Virus record (IMG/VR): IMGVR_UViG_3300035703_000016
Span: 94,435-158,434 of that record
Direction: 5' to 3' (one strand)
Length of the DNA: 64,000 nucleotides
Source of the DNA: a virus
The number at the start of each line of letters is the position of its first letter. Positions within the stretch are counted from its first letter, which is position 1. The notes below the pieces were generated by a model, which was given only the letters and a program-made list of their open reading frames with translations, searched no databases and was not told the DNA's origin. The position numbers were made by a program, and so were the translations under genes. Below are positions 1 through 8,425 of this stretch, one piece after another.

Positions 1-13
1 TAATTTTATCATT

Positions 14-973
14 TTAGATCATTTTTGCATAATTAAATAACTGTGTAGGATAAATTCCAAATCTTGCATCTTTTACTCCTTGTTGATTTACAGATTTCCT
101 ATATGATACTCCTAAAATTGGTTTGTATTTATCTGGAGGAACTTCTGGATATGTCCAAACTATTTGCTTATTTGATTGAGCTTTTATCTCATATAAAGTA
201 TTGCTTACTTTTACAAGAGTCATTGCTCCAACCACAACTAATTGAACTTTATTTAATCCAAAATTCTCATCTTTACCGTAAACAGCTTTTACCATTAATT
301 CTTCATCAGATATTTCAGATTTATAAGCAGTCTTTGGTTGCATTTGTCCTTGAGTAAGTTTATTTACTTTTTTTATAAATTTACTTACATCCGCATAATC
401 CAATAAAGATGCAACTCCACTATATTGCTGATACTTATCATAATCTTTGTGAGATATAAAAATTACGTCTTCTCCTTTATCATTTTTAAGAATAAAGTCA
501 GCCTTTGGATTAGCTGTTGGTTTCCCTCCAGAAACTATGTTTTTATAAATTTTTCCAGCTATTCTAATATTTACACTTCCTCCAGCTTCTTTGATTTGAT
601 TTAAAAATTCTGATAATGTTCTATCTTCTATCCCCATCCCCCTAGCAATCTCTTGACCGCCAAAATCAGAAGTTTTCTCTAATTTTCCAAGTAAATAAGA
701 TTCTCCATTTTTATCAAAAAACGGAATTTTTAATAAACTTTTATAGTCTTTATCCGTTAATTTTTGAATAAAATCTTTACTTTTTATTTTATCGACTACT
801 ATGTCATCTCCGCTAGTCAGTCTTAATGACTTATTTGAATTTATTAAACTTAGTAGAACTTCTCCTCTATCAGATAAATTTTTTACTTTTGTATCTTTTG
901 CTAATGTCCTTGGAGTTAAATTTCCCTTTTCATTAAGCTGAATACTATTATATATTTCAATTAGCTTTATCAT
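14..973 (-). CDS. Conserved phage protein, possible nuclease fold
   Basis: A 319-aa protein I cannot name. Around residues 150-175 it has a stretch of the form KADFILKNDKGEDVIFISHK: an acidic residue, then a strand ending in HK. This loosely resembles the core of PD-(D/E)XK nucleases, but I see no full motif, so that is only a guess. The ATG lies 11 nt after a TATTTATA box at 985-992. It is the last gene of the leftmost minus-strand block and follows the endolysin, which fits late expression. Confidence 0.75.
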   Translation of the reverse strand: MIKLIEIYNSIQLNEKGNLTPRTLAKDTKVKNLSDRGEVLLSLINSNKSLRLTSGDDIVVDKIKSKDFIQKLTDKDYKSLLKIPFFDKNGESYLLGKLEKTSDFGGQEIARGMGIEDRTLSEFLNQIKEAGGSVNIRIAGKIYKNIVSGGKPTANPKADFILKNDKGEDVIFISHKDYDKYQQYSGVASLLDYADVSKFIKKVNKLTQGQMQPKTAYKSEISDEELMVKAVYGKDENFGLNKVQLVVVGAMTLVKVSNTLYEIKAQSNKQIVWTYPEVPPDKYKPILGVSYRKSVNQQGVKDARFGIYPTQLFNYAKMI

Positions 974-984
974 TTTTATTTTTA

Positions 985-992
985 TATAAATA
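985..992 (-). promoter_or_regulatory. TATTTATA box (candidate late promoter)
   Basis: TATTTATA on the minus strand, 11 nt before the ATG of the 14..973 gene. It is one of about a dozen such boxes before structural or lysis genes here. Confidence 0.4.
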
Positions 993-994
993 TT

Positions 995-1594
995 TTATTT
1001 TAAAATAGAGTAATACTGATTAAAATGTTTTATTCTATCATTAATTCCAATTATTCCACCATTAACTCTTTTAGTAATTTTTGTTATAGTATCTGTAGTA
1101 GATCCTTCATCAGCAATCTTATGAAGTCCATTTATTGTAAAAAACCACGCAGCGGATGCAAGAGGGTACTTAGTAGAAACCAGATCTGGATTGGACACAC
1201 AGTCTTCATTGATGGATTCAGAAAATGCTCTATAATTGTTTTTACCTGTTAATTGGATAAAGCCCCTTCCTCTATATTTATATCCGTCTCCAGAATTTTC
1301 AGGACCATTTCCCATTCTACCTCCATAAACCAAATTTGCTATTTTTTCTGGTTTTCTTTCATACTGAATTGCCTTTTCTACTGTAGGAAAATATTTTTTA
1401 AAAGTCGTAAGTAGTCCTTTTGTATTATAGTTCAGATTTTCATTTAAAGATTTAAATCCTCCAGATTCATGACCAGCTTGGGCTAAAAAATGAGAGAGTC
1501 TTAAAGGAGTATTTATCTCGAATTTTTCAATCACGTTTGGAAGCATTTTAATTACAGAGTCTGGAATATGACCTTTTAATTTCTCTAAGTTCAT
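995..1594 (-). CDS. GH19-type endolysin (chitinase/lysozyme fold)
   Basis: Cell-wall hydrolase of about the usual size for a phage GH19 endolysin (199 aa). The catalytic region HFLAQAGHESGGF (near residue 35) carries the general-acid Glu, and YRGRGFIQLTGKNNY followed by NPDLV..P.LASAAWFF is the typical GH19 core. It is expected to cleave the peptidoglycan glycan strand at lysis. No signal peptide is visible, so it needs a holin; a candidate lies at 41091..41348. Its start overlaps the stop of the 1591..2058 gene by 4 nt, as in a tight operon. Confidence 0.9.
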   Translation of the reverse strand: MNLEKLKGHIPDSVIKMLPNVIEKFEINTPLRLSHFLAQAGHESGGFKSLNENLNYNTKGLLTTFKKYFPTVEKAIQYERKPEKIANLVYGGRMGNGPENSGDGYKYRGRGFIQLTGKNNYRAFSESINEDCVSNPDLVSTKYPLASAAWFFTINGLHKIADEGSTTDTITKITKRVNGGIIGINDRIKHFNQYYSILK

Positions 1595-2058
1595 GATTTT
1601 ACTAATTTTGTTTTATCAGAAAAAATAACTTTTCTTACAGCAGTTACTTTCTTAACTTTTTCTTTTATAGATTGAATAACACCATCGTTAAAAGTTTCAA
1701 ATGGAGCTGGATCTATTTTTATACTAATGTCAACAACATACTTTTTTAATTTTTCAGCAGAAGGTTGTCTATTGTTTGTTACTCTAACTACAGTAATTCC
1801 AGCTATTGCTCTAATATCAGAAAGAATATCAGCTAAAGATCTCCTTGTAGTATCTGCTATAAGTTGCCCTTCAATTTGATATATTTTTGGATTGTTAGTC
1901 TCTTTTATTGAATTTATTTCTTTAGCAGATTTTACAGCTTTTTTATAGGCATCACTTCCTTTTCTTGCAGGTTTTTCTCCTCTTTCTCTTTTAGCTTGGA
2001 TATTTGCCCAAAGACCTTTTCTTTTTATTTCTTGAAGTATGCTAATTAGCGATATCAT
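1591..2058 (-). CDS. Unknown basic phage protein
   Basis: A 155-aa Lys/Arg-rich protein. Its N-terminal half is basic and helical (AKRERGEKPARKGSDAYKKA), followed by a predicted alpha/beta part with VTNNRQPSAEKLKKY. I do not recognise a family. It overlaps the endolysin start (4 nt) and the end of the 2055..2312 gene (4 nt), so it is co-transcribed with them. A structural or assembly role is inferred only from context. Confidence 0.75.
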   Translation of the reverse strand: MISLISILQEIKRKGLWANIQAKRERGEKPARKGSDAYKKAVKSAKEINSIKETNNPKIYQIEGQLIADTTRRSLADILSDIRAIAGITVVRVTNNRQPSAEKLKKYVVDISIKIDPAPFETFNDGVIQSIKEKVKKVTAVRKVIFSDKTKLVKS

Positions 2059-2312
2059 TTTTTTATTATTTTTACTTTTATAGAATCAGATCCTTTTATA
2101 AGTCTATGCCATACTCCTTTAGGAATAAATATAGCTTTATTCATGTCTTCTGGAAGTTTATTCTCTATTTGAAATTTCCAATCTGTAGAATGCATAGACT
2201 CTATTAATCTATCTTCTCTATCTCTATGCCATTTTAATTCTTCTGGATCTACATTTTGATCAAATTCTCTTATAATATAATTAGAGTAGTTAATTTCTTT
2301 ATATGGAATCAT
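2055..2312 (-). CDS. Small cupin-like protein
   Basis: An 85-aa protein with a single cupin-like half barrel: a WHRDREDR stretch (residues 28-35) and IFIPKGVWHRLIKGSD (62-77), where His29 and His70 could bind metal. This resembles phage cupin-like proteins seen in T4-like assembly clusters, whose biochemical role is not established. It overlaps the downstream gene by 4 nt. Confidence 0.65.
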   Translation of the reverse strand: MIPYKEINYSNYIIREFDQNVDPEELKWHRDREDRLIESMHSTDWKFQIENKLPEDMNKAIFIPKGVWHRLIKGSDSIKVKIIKK

Positions 2313-2321
2313 TTTTTATTT

Positions 2322-2909
2322 TTACCAATATCCTGAAAAATTTGATTTTAATCCAAGTAAACTCGCAAATCTAGGTAATCGGCACGCCCAATACCCAGCT
2401 TTAGTTTTATCTTTTTTCTGAGAACATTTATGTCTTGCAGCAAAACTTTTTCTTGCTTTTGGATCATTTATTTTTGCTTTTAGACCAGTAGTATCTCCAA
2501 AACTTACTTTTTTGATTCCTCCAGTTTTTGGATTTCTAACGAATACATAAAATTTCTTAGAACCTCCTCTTTTAGGCTTATTTAATTCAGGAGTTTTTTT
2601 CTTTTTGACTTCTAATAAAAACTCTGTTGTCATTGGATAGTCAAGAGGAACTGTTATGCCCTTGTATACTCCAGTTAGTCCTAAATCAGTTTCTTTTAAA
2701 TACCAAATATCTTTATCGCTAAGAGTTAAAAGCTCCCTATTTAGCAACTGACGCGCTTCTATGAAAAGAGCTATAAAATTTATAGATTGAGGTCTATATA
2801 TATTTTCATTCAAGTCTATGCAGTTCTCCAAATGATAAGAAAGCCCCTCTGAGATGAGGAGCTTATTAACAGACTCATGTAGTGATATTTTAGATCTTGT
2901 ACAACACAT
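2322..2909 (-). CDS. Conserved phage protein with basic Cys-containing C-terminus
   Basis: A 195-aa protein. The N-terminal ~100 residues look like a helical phage domain (KLLISEGLSYHLENCIDLNENIYRP). The C-terminus is basic, with KRGGSKKFYVFVRNPKTGG, then SFAARHKCSQ..KTKAGYWACRLPRF. That C-terminal block recurs in T4-like phages of several hosts, where I know of no firm function. It starts 1 nt after the stop of the 2911..3285 gene. Confidence 0.75.
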   Translation of the reverse strand: MCCTRSKISLHESVNKLLISEGLSYHLENCIDLNENIYRPQSINFIALFIEARQLLNRELLTLSDKDIWYLKETDLGLTGVYKGITVPLDYPMTTEFLLEVKKKKTPELNKPKRGGSKKFYVFVRNPKTGGIKKVSFGDTTGLKAKINDPKARKSFAARHKCSQKKDKTKAGYWACRLPRFASLLGLKSNFSGYW

Positions 2910-2910
2910 T

Positions 2911-3285
2911 CTATTTTAAATATTCTAATTTATACAATGTAGTTTGAATCAATGTTACTATTTCATCTATTTGATTTTGTAAATAAGACTCTTGAGATAT
3001 CTTTGCTCTTATTAACTCAACATATCGATTTAGGGCTTTGAAATATATTATAGCGTTACTGTCTTCTCTAAATTGAGAATGAAAGCTATATCCTGTAATT
3101 ATTCCAAATTTTCCTTGATATGATTCTACAAATGCGTCAACTAGAGGTATAATTTCCTCATAATAAGCGCCTAATGCTAAATGTTTTGCATTTGAATCTT
3201 CTCCTATAGATTGCCAATGGTATATTTGAGCTTGATTTCTAGAAGACAGCAGAATTGATATAAATTTTGCTATTAATTGATTCAT
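2911..3285 (-). CDS. DUF5856-like helical protein
   Basis: A 124-aa, all-helical protein. The pattern SRNQAQIYHWQ...AKHLALGAYYEEIIPLVDAFVESYQGK (residues 15-60) matches a phage family I recall as DUF5856, with a ferritin-like four-helix look: paired His and Glu residues (HWQ, H34, EE) could bind metal. Function unknown. It sits in a close-packed operon with the neighbouring assembly-type genes. Confidence 0.7.
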   Translation of the reverse strand: MNQLIAKFISILLSSRNQAQIYHWQSIGEDSNAKHLALGAYYEEIIPLVDAFVESYQGKFGIITGYSFHSQFREDSNAIIYFKALNRYVELIRAKISQESYLQNQIDEIVTLIQTTLYKLEYLK

Positions 3286-3286
3286 T

Positions 3287-3712
3287 CTATTTATTTTTTG
3301 ATAATAGACATTTAATTATATTTTCAGATAAAATATCTTCACTATCTTTTTTTATTTTTGAATAGTCGTCAACTCCAGTTACAACTTTTCTAAATAAAGG
3401 CTTTTTATTTACAGCGTCTAAAACAATTATTTCACATCCATCTTTAACTTTCATCCATAATTTACCTTTATAAGAAGTATCAACGTCTTTTACAATGATC
3501 ATATTTGTTTTGATCCCACCTTTTGCTTTAATAGCTTCAATCATCGTGGCATCAAAGTTTTTAGATAATTGAAATTCGTCTGATCTATTTTGTCTAATAG
3601 CGTAGTGAATTGTGCCTTTCGGATCTTTTGCATTTTTAAATTCCAAAAATTTAATTTTGCCTTCTTTTGTGTCTACCCAAGACATTGGTATTTTAGTAGC
3701 ATATACATTCAT
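3287..3712 (-). CDS. Unknown protein
   Basis: A 141-aa alpha/beta protein with mixed charge. It begins MNVYATKIPMSWVDTKEGK and contains KDPKGTIHYAIRQNRSDEF. No motif I recognise and no membrane segment. One base separates it from each neighbouring gene, so it belongs to the assembly-type operon. Confidence 0.75.
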   Translation of the reverse strand: MNVYATKIPMSWVDTKEGKIKFLEFKNAKDPKGTIHYAIRQNRSDEFQLSKNFDATMIEAIKAKGGIKTNMIIVKDVDTSYKGKLWMKVKDGCEIIVLDAVNKKPLFRKVVTGVDDYSKIKKDSEDILSENIIKCLLSKNK

Positions 3713-3713
3713 A

Positions 3714-4718
3714 CTATTTCATTTTATCTAAAATAGATTTTATACTATATAGTGCGTCGCTTATCTCATATCCATACATCTTTGCTACACTACTAACAAA
3801 AGATTTTACTTTTTTTACCAATTCTGGATTTATTCCTGATATTGTCTGATTAACGTCTTCACTTACTTTTTGTTTTATTGTATAGTAGTAATATAGCCCT
3901 CTATCGTCTGATTCATCCTCATGCTCATATACTTCATATTTAGTTTCTAATTTTTCTATCTGTTTAGAACTCAATGGCTCGCCTCTTCCATATGTTAAAA
4001 CTGAACTGTTTTTTCCTTGTCTGATATTAATATCTAATCCAGGTAAAGTTGATTTAATATCAGATTCTATATTTTCTTTAAGAGTCTCTTTATCTTCTTT
4101 TGATTCAATCTCTTTTTTACTATTCTCTACTCTTGAAAGTTTATCCATTAAATCTTCTATTTTTGAAGATATCTCAGAAACGTGTTTTTTATGTTCAGCC
4201 GCAGTTTTAGGATCTGATTTTGCCATATCCATATGCTCTTTTCTTTTCTTTTCAAGCTTTGATATAGCTGTTGTTAGTTTACTCGCCACTGTACCTTTTT
4301 TCTCTTCTAGTTTTTTCATAGAACCAATATGCTCATTATATAGTTTTTCAGCTATTTTTTGAGCTTCTTCTGGAGTAGGGTAAACTCCATGAATATTTTT
4401 ACTATCAATGTTATGTTGTTGAATTCCAGTAATTGGATCTAATTCATATACCATACTAGACACATCACATCCTTCATATGGTTTTTGGACCATGTGAAAC
4501 GATCCTACTTTATTTTCATAATCCATATCTTCTTTTATAGATTTTTTTACTTTTTTTGGAAGTGTCTTTTTCTTTGTTGAAGCAAAGTCAGTAACAGATT
4601 TTTTTGACATATTTTTAGCTAGTTTTTTTATTTTTTCAGAAGGGGCTTTAGTTTTTCCAGATTGTACGGCATGAACTATTCCCATTAGTGCTTGTTGAGA
4701 TTTTGATTGAGACGGCAT
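3714..4718 (-). CDS. DUF3008-type N-terminus fused to coiled-coil protein
   Basis: A 334-aa protein. The first 55 residues (SKSQQALMGIVHA...SEKIKKLAKNMSKKSVTDFASTK) match the small DUF3008 family of phage and bacterial proteins. Residues about 130-215 form a Lys/Glu-rich coiled coil (KLEKKRKEHMDMAK...SKIEDLMDKLSRVE). The C-terminus is a separate ~45-aa helical piece. A scaffold or core role is possible but unproven. A TATTTATA box lies only 4 nt before the ATG. Confidence 0.75.
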   Translation of the reverse strand: MPSQSKSQQALMGIVHAVQSGKTKAPSEKIKKLAKNMSKKSVTDFASTKKKTLPKKVKKSIKEDMDYENKVGSFHMVQKPYEGCDVSSMVYELDPITGIQQHNIDSKNIHGVYPTPEEAQKIAEKLYNEHIGSMKKLEEKKGTVASKLTTAISKLEKKRKEHMDMAKSDPKTAAEHKKHVSEISSKIEDLMDKLSRVENSKKEIESKEDKETLKENIESDIKSTLPGLDINIRQGKNSSVLTYGRGEPLSSKQIEKLETKYEVYEHEDESDDRGLYYYYTIKQKVSEDVNQTISGINPELVKKVKSFVSSVAKMYGYEISDALYSIKSILDKMK

Positions 4719-4722
4719 TTGC

Positions 4723-4730
4723 TATAAATA
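4723..4730 (-). promoter_or_regulatory. TATTTATA box
   Basis: GATATTTATA on the minus strand, ending 4 nt before the ATG at 4718. If it is a -10 box, the transcript would be leaderless or start inside the gene. Confidence 0.35.
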
Positions 4731-4731
4731 T

Positions 4732-5307
4732 CTAAATTTCTAATGCTTTTATTTTTTCTAAATTTTGTTTTATTTGATTATATACTTGAGATTTATTTCC
4801 ACCTTTCCAACTTTCGACTTCTCCATTTTCAGAAACAAATGATTCATCTTCCATATTAAACCAATAATCAATTGCTTTTTCTACATCTTCAAGAGAGGCG
4901 TTCTTATTTTGATTTAATAAACCTTTCTCATATGCCTCCCACTTGCCTAATTGCTTTATTCTAGATTCCATTTCTATTACACAATCAAGACACATCTTAT
5001 GAATAGAGTACATTTTTTTATTTACTTCATGGGGTTTCATCGGATTTTTACAGTTTGGACAACATAAAGGAAAGCTAATTATTTTTTTTATTTCGTCTAA
5101 TTTTGTAATTGTCTGTTTTATTCCATTTTTTATTGTCCATGTTTTTCCTCTTTCTTCCCAAATGTCACCTTCTTTATAATACTGTTGCTCTTTATCATAA
5201 CCAGACTGGATCTGTGTTCTTTCTCCAGAATTTCCAGATATAATATTTCTTAATCTAGACACATCTCTTTTTGAGAATTCTTTCTTTAAATTTGTCTCTT
5301 TTGACAT
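4732..5307 (-). CDS. Zinc-ribbon-containing unknown protein
   Basis: A 191-aa protein. In the middle it has CCPNC (about residues 82-86) and, 20-odd residues later, CLDCVIEMESRIKQLGKWEAYEKG: a CxxC...CxxC zinc-ribbon layout followed by a helix. The same arrangement is common in phage proteins of unknown role near structural genes. The last third contains a WFNMEDESFVSENGEVESWKGG segment. It lies between the DUF3008 protein and the small zincin, all on one strand. Confidence 0.75.
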   Translation of the reverse strand: MSKETNLKKEFSKRDVSRLRNIISGNSGERTQIQSGYDKEQQYYKEGDIWEERGKTWTIKNGIKQTITKLDEIKKIISFPLCCPNCKNPMKPHEVNKKMYSIHKMCLDCVIEMESRIKQLGKWEAYEKGLLNQNKNASLEDVEKAIDYWFNMEDESFVSENGEVESWKGGNKSQVYNQIKQNLEKIKALEI

Positions 5308-5320
5308 TTATCGTAACTTT

Positions 5321-5683
5321 TTATTCGTATATATTTTGATGTAATTCTCCAAATTTTCTCATTATTATTCCAGCAATTTCATTTGCTTGATTTTCTATTT
5401 CTGAACCAGTTTGACCTGAATCTGGTTTTAATAAACCTAATTCATTTTGTTTATGATGAGTCATTTCATGAGCTAGAGTTCTCATACAATCTACTATATG
5501 TCTATCTCCAATATAAATCACTATAGAACATAATTCACTATTATATTGACCAAAAGATTTATTTTGTTGAGACCATTTATTGTCTTTTATAAATTGTATT
5601 TTTGGTAATTTTTGTATTCCAATTACAGATTTACAAAATTTTATAAATTCAAGAAGTGTTTTCGCTTTATTTTGTATGTCCAT
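5321..5683 (-). CDS. Small HExxH metallopeptidase-like protein
   Basis: A 120-aa protein with the zincin signature LAHEMTHHKQNELG near residues 75-88: two zinc-ligand His and a catalytic Glu. Downstream, EIENQANEIAGIIMRKFG can supply the third ligand through a Glu on a following helix, as in gluzincins. Only the core fold is present. It may process virion proteins or be a fold-only relative; no substrate can be inferred. It is separated by 2 nt from the 5686..8133 gene. Confidence 0.75.
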   Translation of the reverse strand: MDIQNKAKTLLEFIKFCKSVIGIQKLPKIQFIKDNKWSQQNKSFGQYNSELCSIVIYIGDRHIVDCMRTLAHEMTHHKQNELGLLKPDSGQTGSEIENQANEIAGIIMRKFGELHQNIYE

Positions 5684-5685
5684 TT

Positions 5686-8133
5686 CTATCTTTTTATAGC
5701 TCTATTTGCAGCAGTAAATCCTGCTCTATTTACTAATTTAATAGTACCTTTTGAATTAGAAATTACATAACCTTCTCCTCCTTTTATATCTCCAATATTA
5801 GCTTTTATGTCTGATTGTTGTGAATCTAATTGTTCTACTATTTGATTTTTTACATCCATTATTTTAGAGACTATATCAAATATTTTTAAAATTGATTCTC
5901 TATTCTGTTCTATATATTTCTCTAAATTTATTTTTTTAGATGAAGATATTGATTCTTTTTTTACATAGTCTAAAAAATCTTTACCTAAATTTTTACTGTC
6001 TCCAGCTTTTGAATTATTGTATTTATACATTAAGTCTGGGAGATCCGATATTTTTTTAGATGATAAAATTGATTTATTTAGTGTTGAATCTATGTTGGAT
6101 GCTTTTGATTTGATGTCTGACATTGCTGATTTAATAGCTCCTGTATTTATTTTTGGAGGAGTAGTAACAGAAATAGGAGGTACTACTAATAAACCAAATT
6201 TGTCTGAAAATTCGTATTGATCTATATCTTTTATAGAAGATTCATTTCCTGAAAAATCCATAAATCTATGAATAACAACTCCAGTTTTACTTTTTTCAAT
6301 TTGTTTACCAAGTTCGCTATTTTTAGAAATTGAGTAAGTTGTTATATTTGGCTTAAATACAAAATTTCCATCTACTACTTCAGGAGTCGTTTGATATAAT
6401 AAATCCCCCTTAAAATATCCCTTTACAGATTTAGGAACTGATTTTTCAAAAATACTAAAAATAGATCCCATACTTTTTGCAAATTTAGCATATGAACCAT
6501 TCTTATCTTCTTTTCCTTTTAATCTACCTAAAAACATTTTTTCTAAATCTTCTCCTGATTTAGCTTTTCCATCGTATCCTTTTGCAGAAAATCCACCTTT
6601 ATCAGTTAATATAAATTCACCATTTTCATTTCTTCCAAATATTATAGCTGGAGATCCATCCCACTTTATTGTTAAGTCTTTTGTATCTTTTCCTAATCCA
6701 GCTAAAATAGATAAAGCGTTTAATGCTCCTTTTGATCCTTCCCAAAATATTAAATCTTCTGGATGCTGAATTCTAGATTCTGCTGCTTCAGTCAAAATAT
6801 TTTCATTTATCGTTTTAGGTAGATCTAAATTCTCTTTTGAAAAATCCTCTCTAGCTTGAGTAACTAATTTTTCATAATCTGATCTGTTTTTTATTGCATT
6901 TATAACTGTTTCAACTGTAGCTATGTCATCTCTGGTTTTTCCTTTTCCTAGAAGTAATTCAGCTATTTTATTTGGTTCTTTAGATATAACTTCTCCGCTT
7001 TCTCTATTTATTAATCCATTTTTATAAGACCATTTCATTCCCTGAGCTTTAGCTATACTAGCTAATAAAAGATGCCTATGCACGCCTTTAAACTTAGAAA
7101 ATTCTGATCCTCCAGCCATAGAAAATTTCATCCATTCTGGATCTCCAAACATAAAGTCTGTTTGAACAAATCCATTTGATTCATCTCCTTTTATTGGAGT
7201 TTTAAAATGAACACTATCTCCAGACTTTGATATATAAGACTTGTCATATCCAGATTTTTCTAAAATTTTTATTAAAGATTCTTTACTATATTTTTTTACA
7301 TCTACAGCGAGATCTAAATCACCGCTTGTATCTTTTTTTCCAGTAGTACCAAGCATATTATCTTCTAAAGAAAGACCTGTGATTTTTTCCAACCATTTTA
7401 CTGTAGGAATCACGTCTGCTCTATTTATTCTTTGAGTACCAGAATCTCCGTTACTTGATTTAAATACGTTTCCTCCTTCAAAAATTAAAGTTTTTAATAA
7501 TGTTTCAAAAAATAATCTATTTTCTTTTAAAACTTTTGGAGGATTTGTAAATTTACTCTTCAGCATTTTTGCTATTTTTGGATCATACCAACCAAAGATA
7601 GACATAAAAAGTTTTTTATATTCTTCTTCTGATACATCAGCAGTAAGAGCTTTTCTTACATTAGTTCCACTCATTTCTCCTATGCCTGGAATATCTAAAC
7701 TTATATGAGGTGCTACAATAAGATACCCATGTCTATCAAATCCTTCTAGATTTTTCTCATTACCTTTATAAGGTTTGAAATAAGGATCTGATCCGTCTTT
7801 TTTCTGTTTTAATGAGAATCTTGGATTTTCAGTCATGTCCTTTTCTCCAACCATAAAAACTAATGCAGTATCTTCAGGATTATATTTCTGAGTAATTTCA
7901 ACTGCTTTATATGTATCTTTTACTTGAACTAGATTAGGACCATATCCAAATTTATCTATTATCATCCTCTTCTCTTCAAAATTAAGAGGACTTTTTTCAC
8001 CATCTACTTTGTTAGTAGTAGCTATAAATGTATTATTTCCAAATTTAGATTTCAACCATTCAAATGATAAAATATGATGACGAGACGGTGGTTGGAAACG
8101 TCCTGGATATATTGCGATGATATTTTTTGTCAT
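5686..8133 (-). CDS. Three-module nucleotidyltransferase protein
   Basis: An 815-aa protein carrying three nucleotide-handling modules. (1) Residues 1-195: cytidylyltransferase/NadM-like fold, with PGRFQPPSRHH (10-20) at the HxGH site and SGTNVR (155-160) as the ISSTxxR-type motif. (2) About 220-400: a polymerase-beta-type nucleotidyltransferase, with TSGDLDLAVD (269-278) giving the two-Asp motif and a third acid possible in QTDFMFGD (324-331). (3) About 455-700: KWDGSPAIIFGR (490-501), the KxDG motif I of ATP-grasping ligases and capping enzymes, where Lys490 would carry the nucleotide; GYFKGDLLY (572-580) fits a later motif. The helical C-terminus ends with basic residues. Similar phage proteins exist, but the combined reaction is unknown. 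A TATTTATA box lies upstream. Confidence 0.85.
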   Translation of the reverse strand: MTKNIIAIYPGRFQPPSRHHILSFEWLKSKFGNNTFIATTNKVDGEKSPLNFEEKRMIIDKFGYGPNLVQVKDTYKAVEITQKYNPEDTALVFMVGEKDMTENPRFSLKQKKDGSDPYFKPYKGNEKNLEGFDRHGYLIVAPHISLDIPGIGEMSGTNVRKALTADVSEEEYKKLFMSIFGWYDPKIAKMLKSKFTNPPKVLKENRLFFETLLKTLIFEGGNVFKSSNGDSGTQRINRADVIPTVKWLEKITGLSLEDNMLGTTGKKDTSGDLDLAVDVKKYSKESLIKILEKSGYDKSYISKSGDSVHFKTPIKGDESNGFVQTDFMFGDPEWMKFSMAGGSEFSKFKGVHRHLLLASIAKAQGMKWSYKNGLINRESGEVISKEPNKIAELLLGKGKTRDDIATVETVINAIKNRSDYEKLVTQAREDFSKENLDLPKTINENILTEAAESRIQHPEDLIFWEGSKGALNALSILAGLGKDTKDLTIKWDGSPAIIFGRNENGEFILTDKGGFSAKGYDGKAKSGEDLEKMFLGRLKGKEDKNGSYAKFAKSMGSIFSIFEKSVPKSVKGYFKGDLLYQTTPEVVDGNFVFKPNITTYSISKNSELGKQIEKSKTGVVIHRFMDFSGNESSIKDIDQYEFSDKFGLLVVPPISVTTPPKINTGAIKSAMSDIKSKASNIDSTLNKSILSSKKISDLPDLMYKYNNSKAGDSKNLGKDFLDYVKKESISSSKKINLEKYIEQNRESILKIFDIVSKIMDVKNQIVEQLDSQQSDIKANIGDIKGGEGYVISNSKGTIKLVNRAGFTAANRAIKR

Positions 8134-8144
8134 TACTCTTTTGT

Positions 8145-8152
8145 TATAAATA
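8145..8152 (-). promoter_or_regulatory. TATTTATA box
   Basis: Minus-strand TATTTATA, 12 nt before the ATG at 8133, embedded in AATAAATATTTATAAC. Likely promoter for the leftmost operon. Confidence 0.45.
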
Positions 8153-8198
8153 TTTATTATTTTTTATTAAGTATTTTAACTATTTTTTCTTATTTTAG

Positions 8199-8351
8199 TC
8201 ATCTTAAAATAATCTTATAGCTAACTTTATGCTTAATTGAGCCTTCTTTTATTGACTCGAGTATTTCTACTGTTTCTATTATTTGTATAGATTTTTTGAT
8301 AATTCATAAAATTAAAAAAAGTATCAAAGAAGTAAACAATGTCACTACCAT
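8199..8351 (-). pseudogene. Short ORF with internal TGA
   Basis: Most of the 8153-8425 gap. On the minus strand an ATG at 8351 opens a hydrophobic 15-codon peptide (MVVTLFTSLILFLIL) that meets TGA at 8306-8304. The same frame then stays open for 34 codons of ordinary-looking sequence (IETVEILESIKEGSIKHK) to the TGA at 8199. This is either a broken small membrane protein or chance. TGA is a normal stop elsewhere here, so recoding is unlikely. Confidence 0.25.
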
Positions 8352-8425
8352 TGAATACTCAATGAGTCAATAATTTCATATTACAGTCAGTTAGTAGTGA
8401 TAATTTCTTGTCTGTAATAAATATC

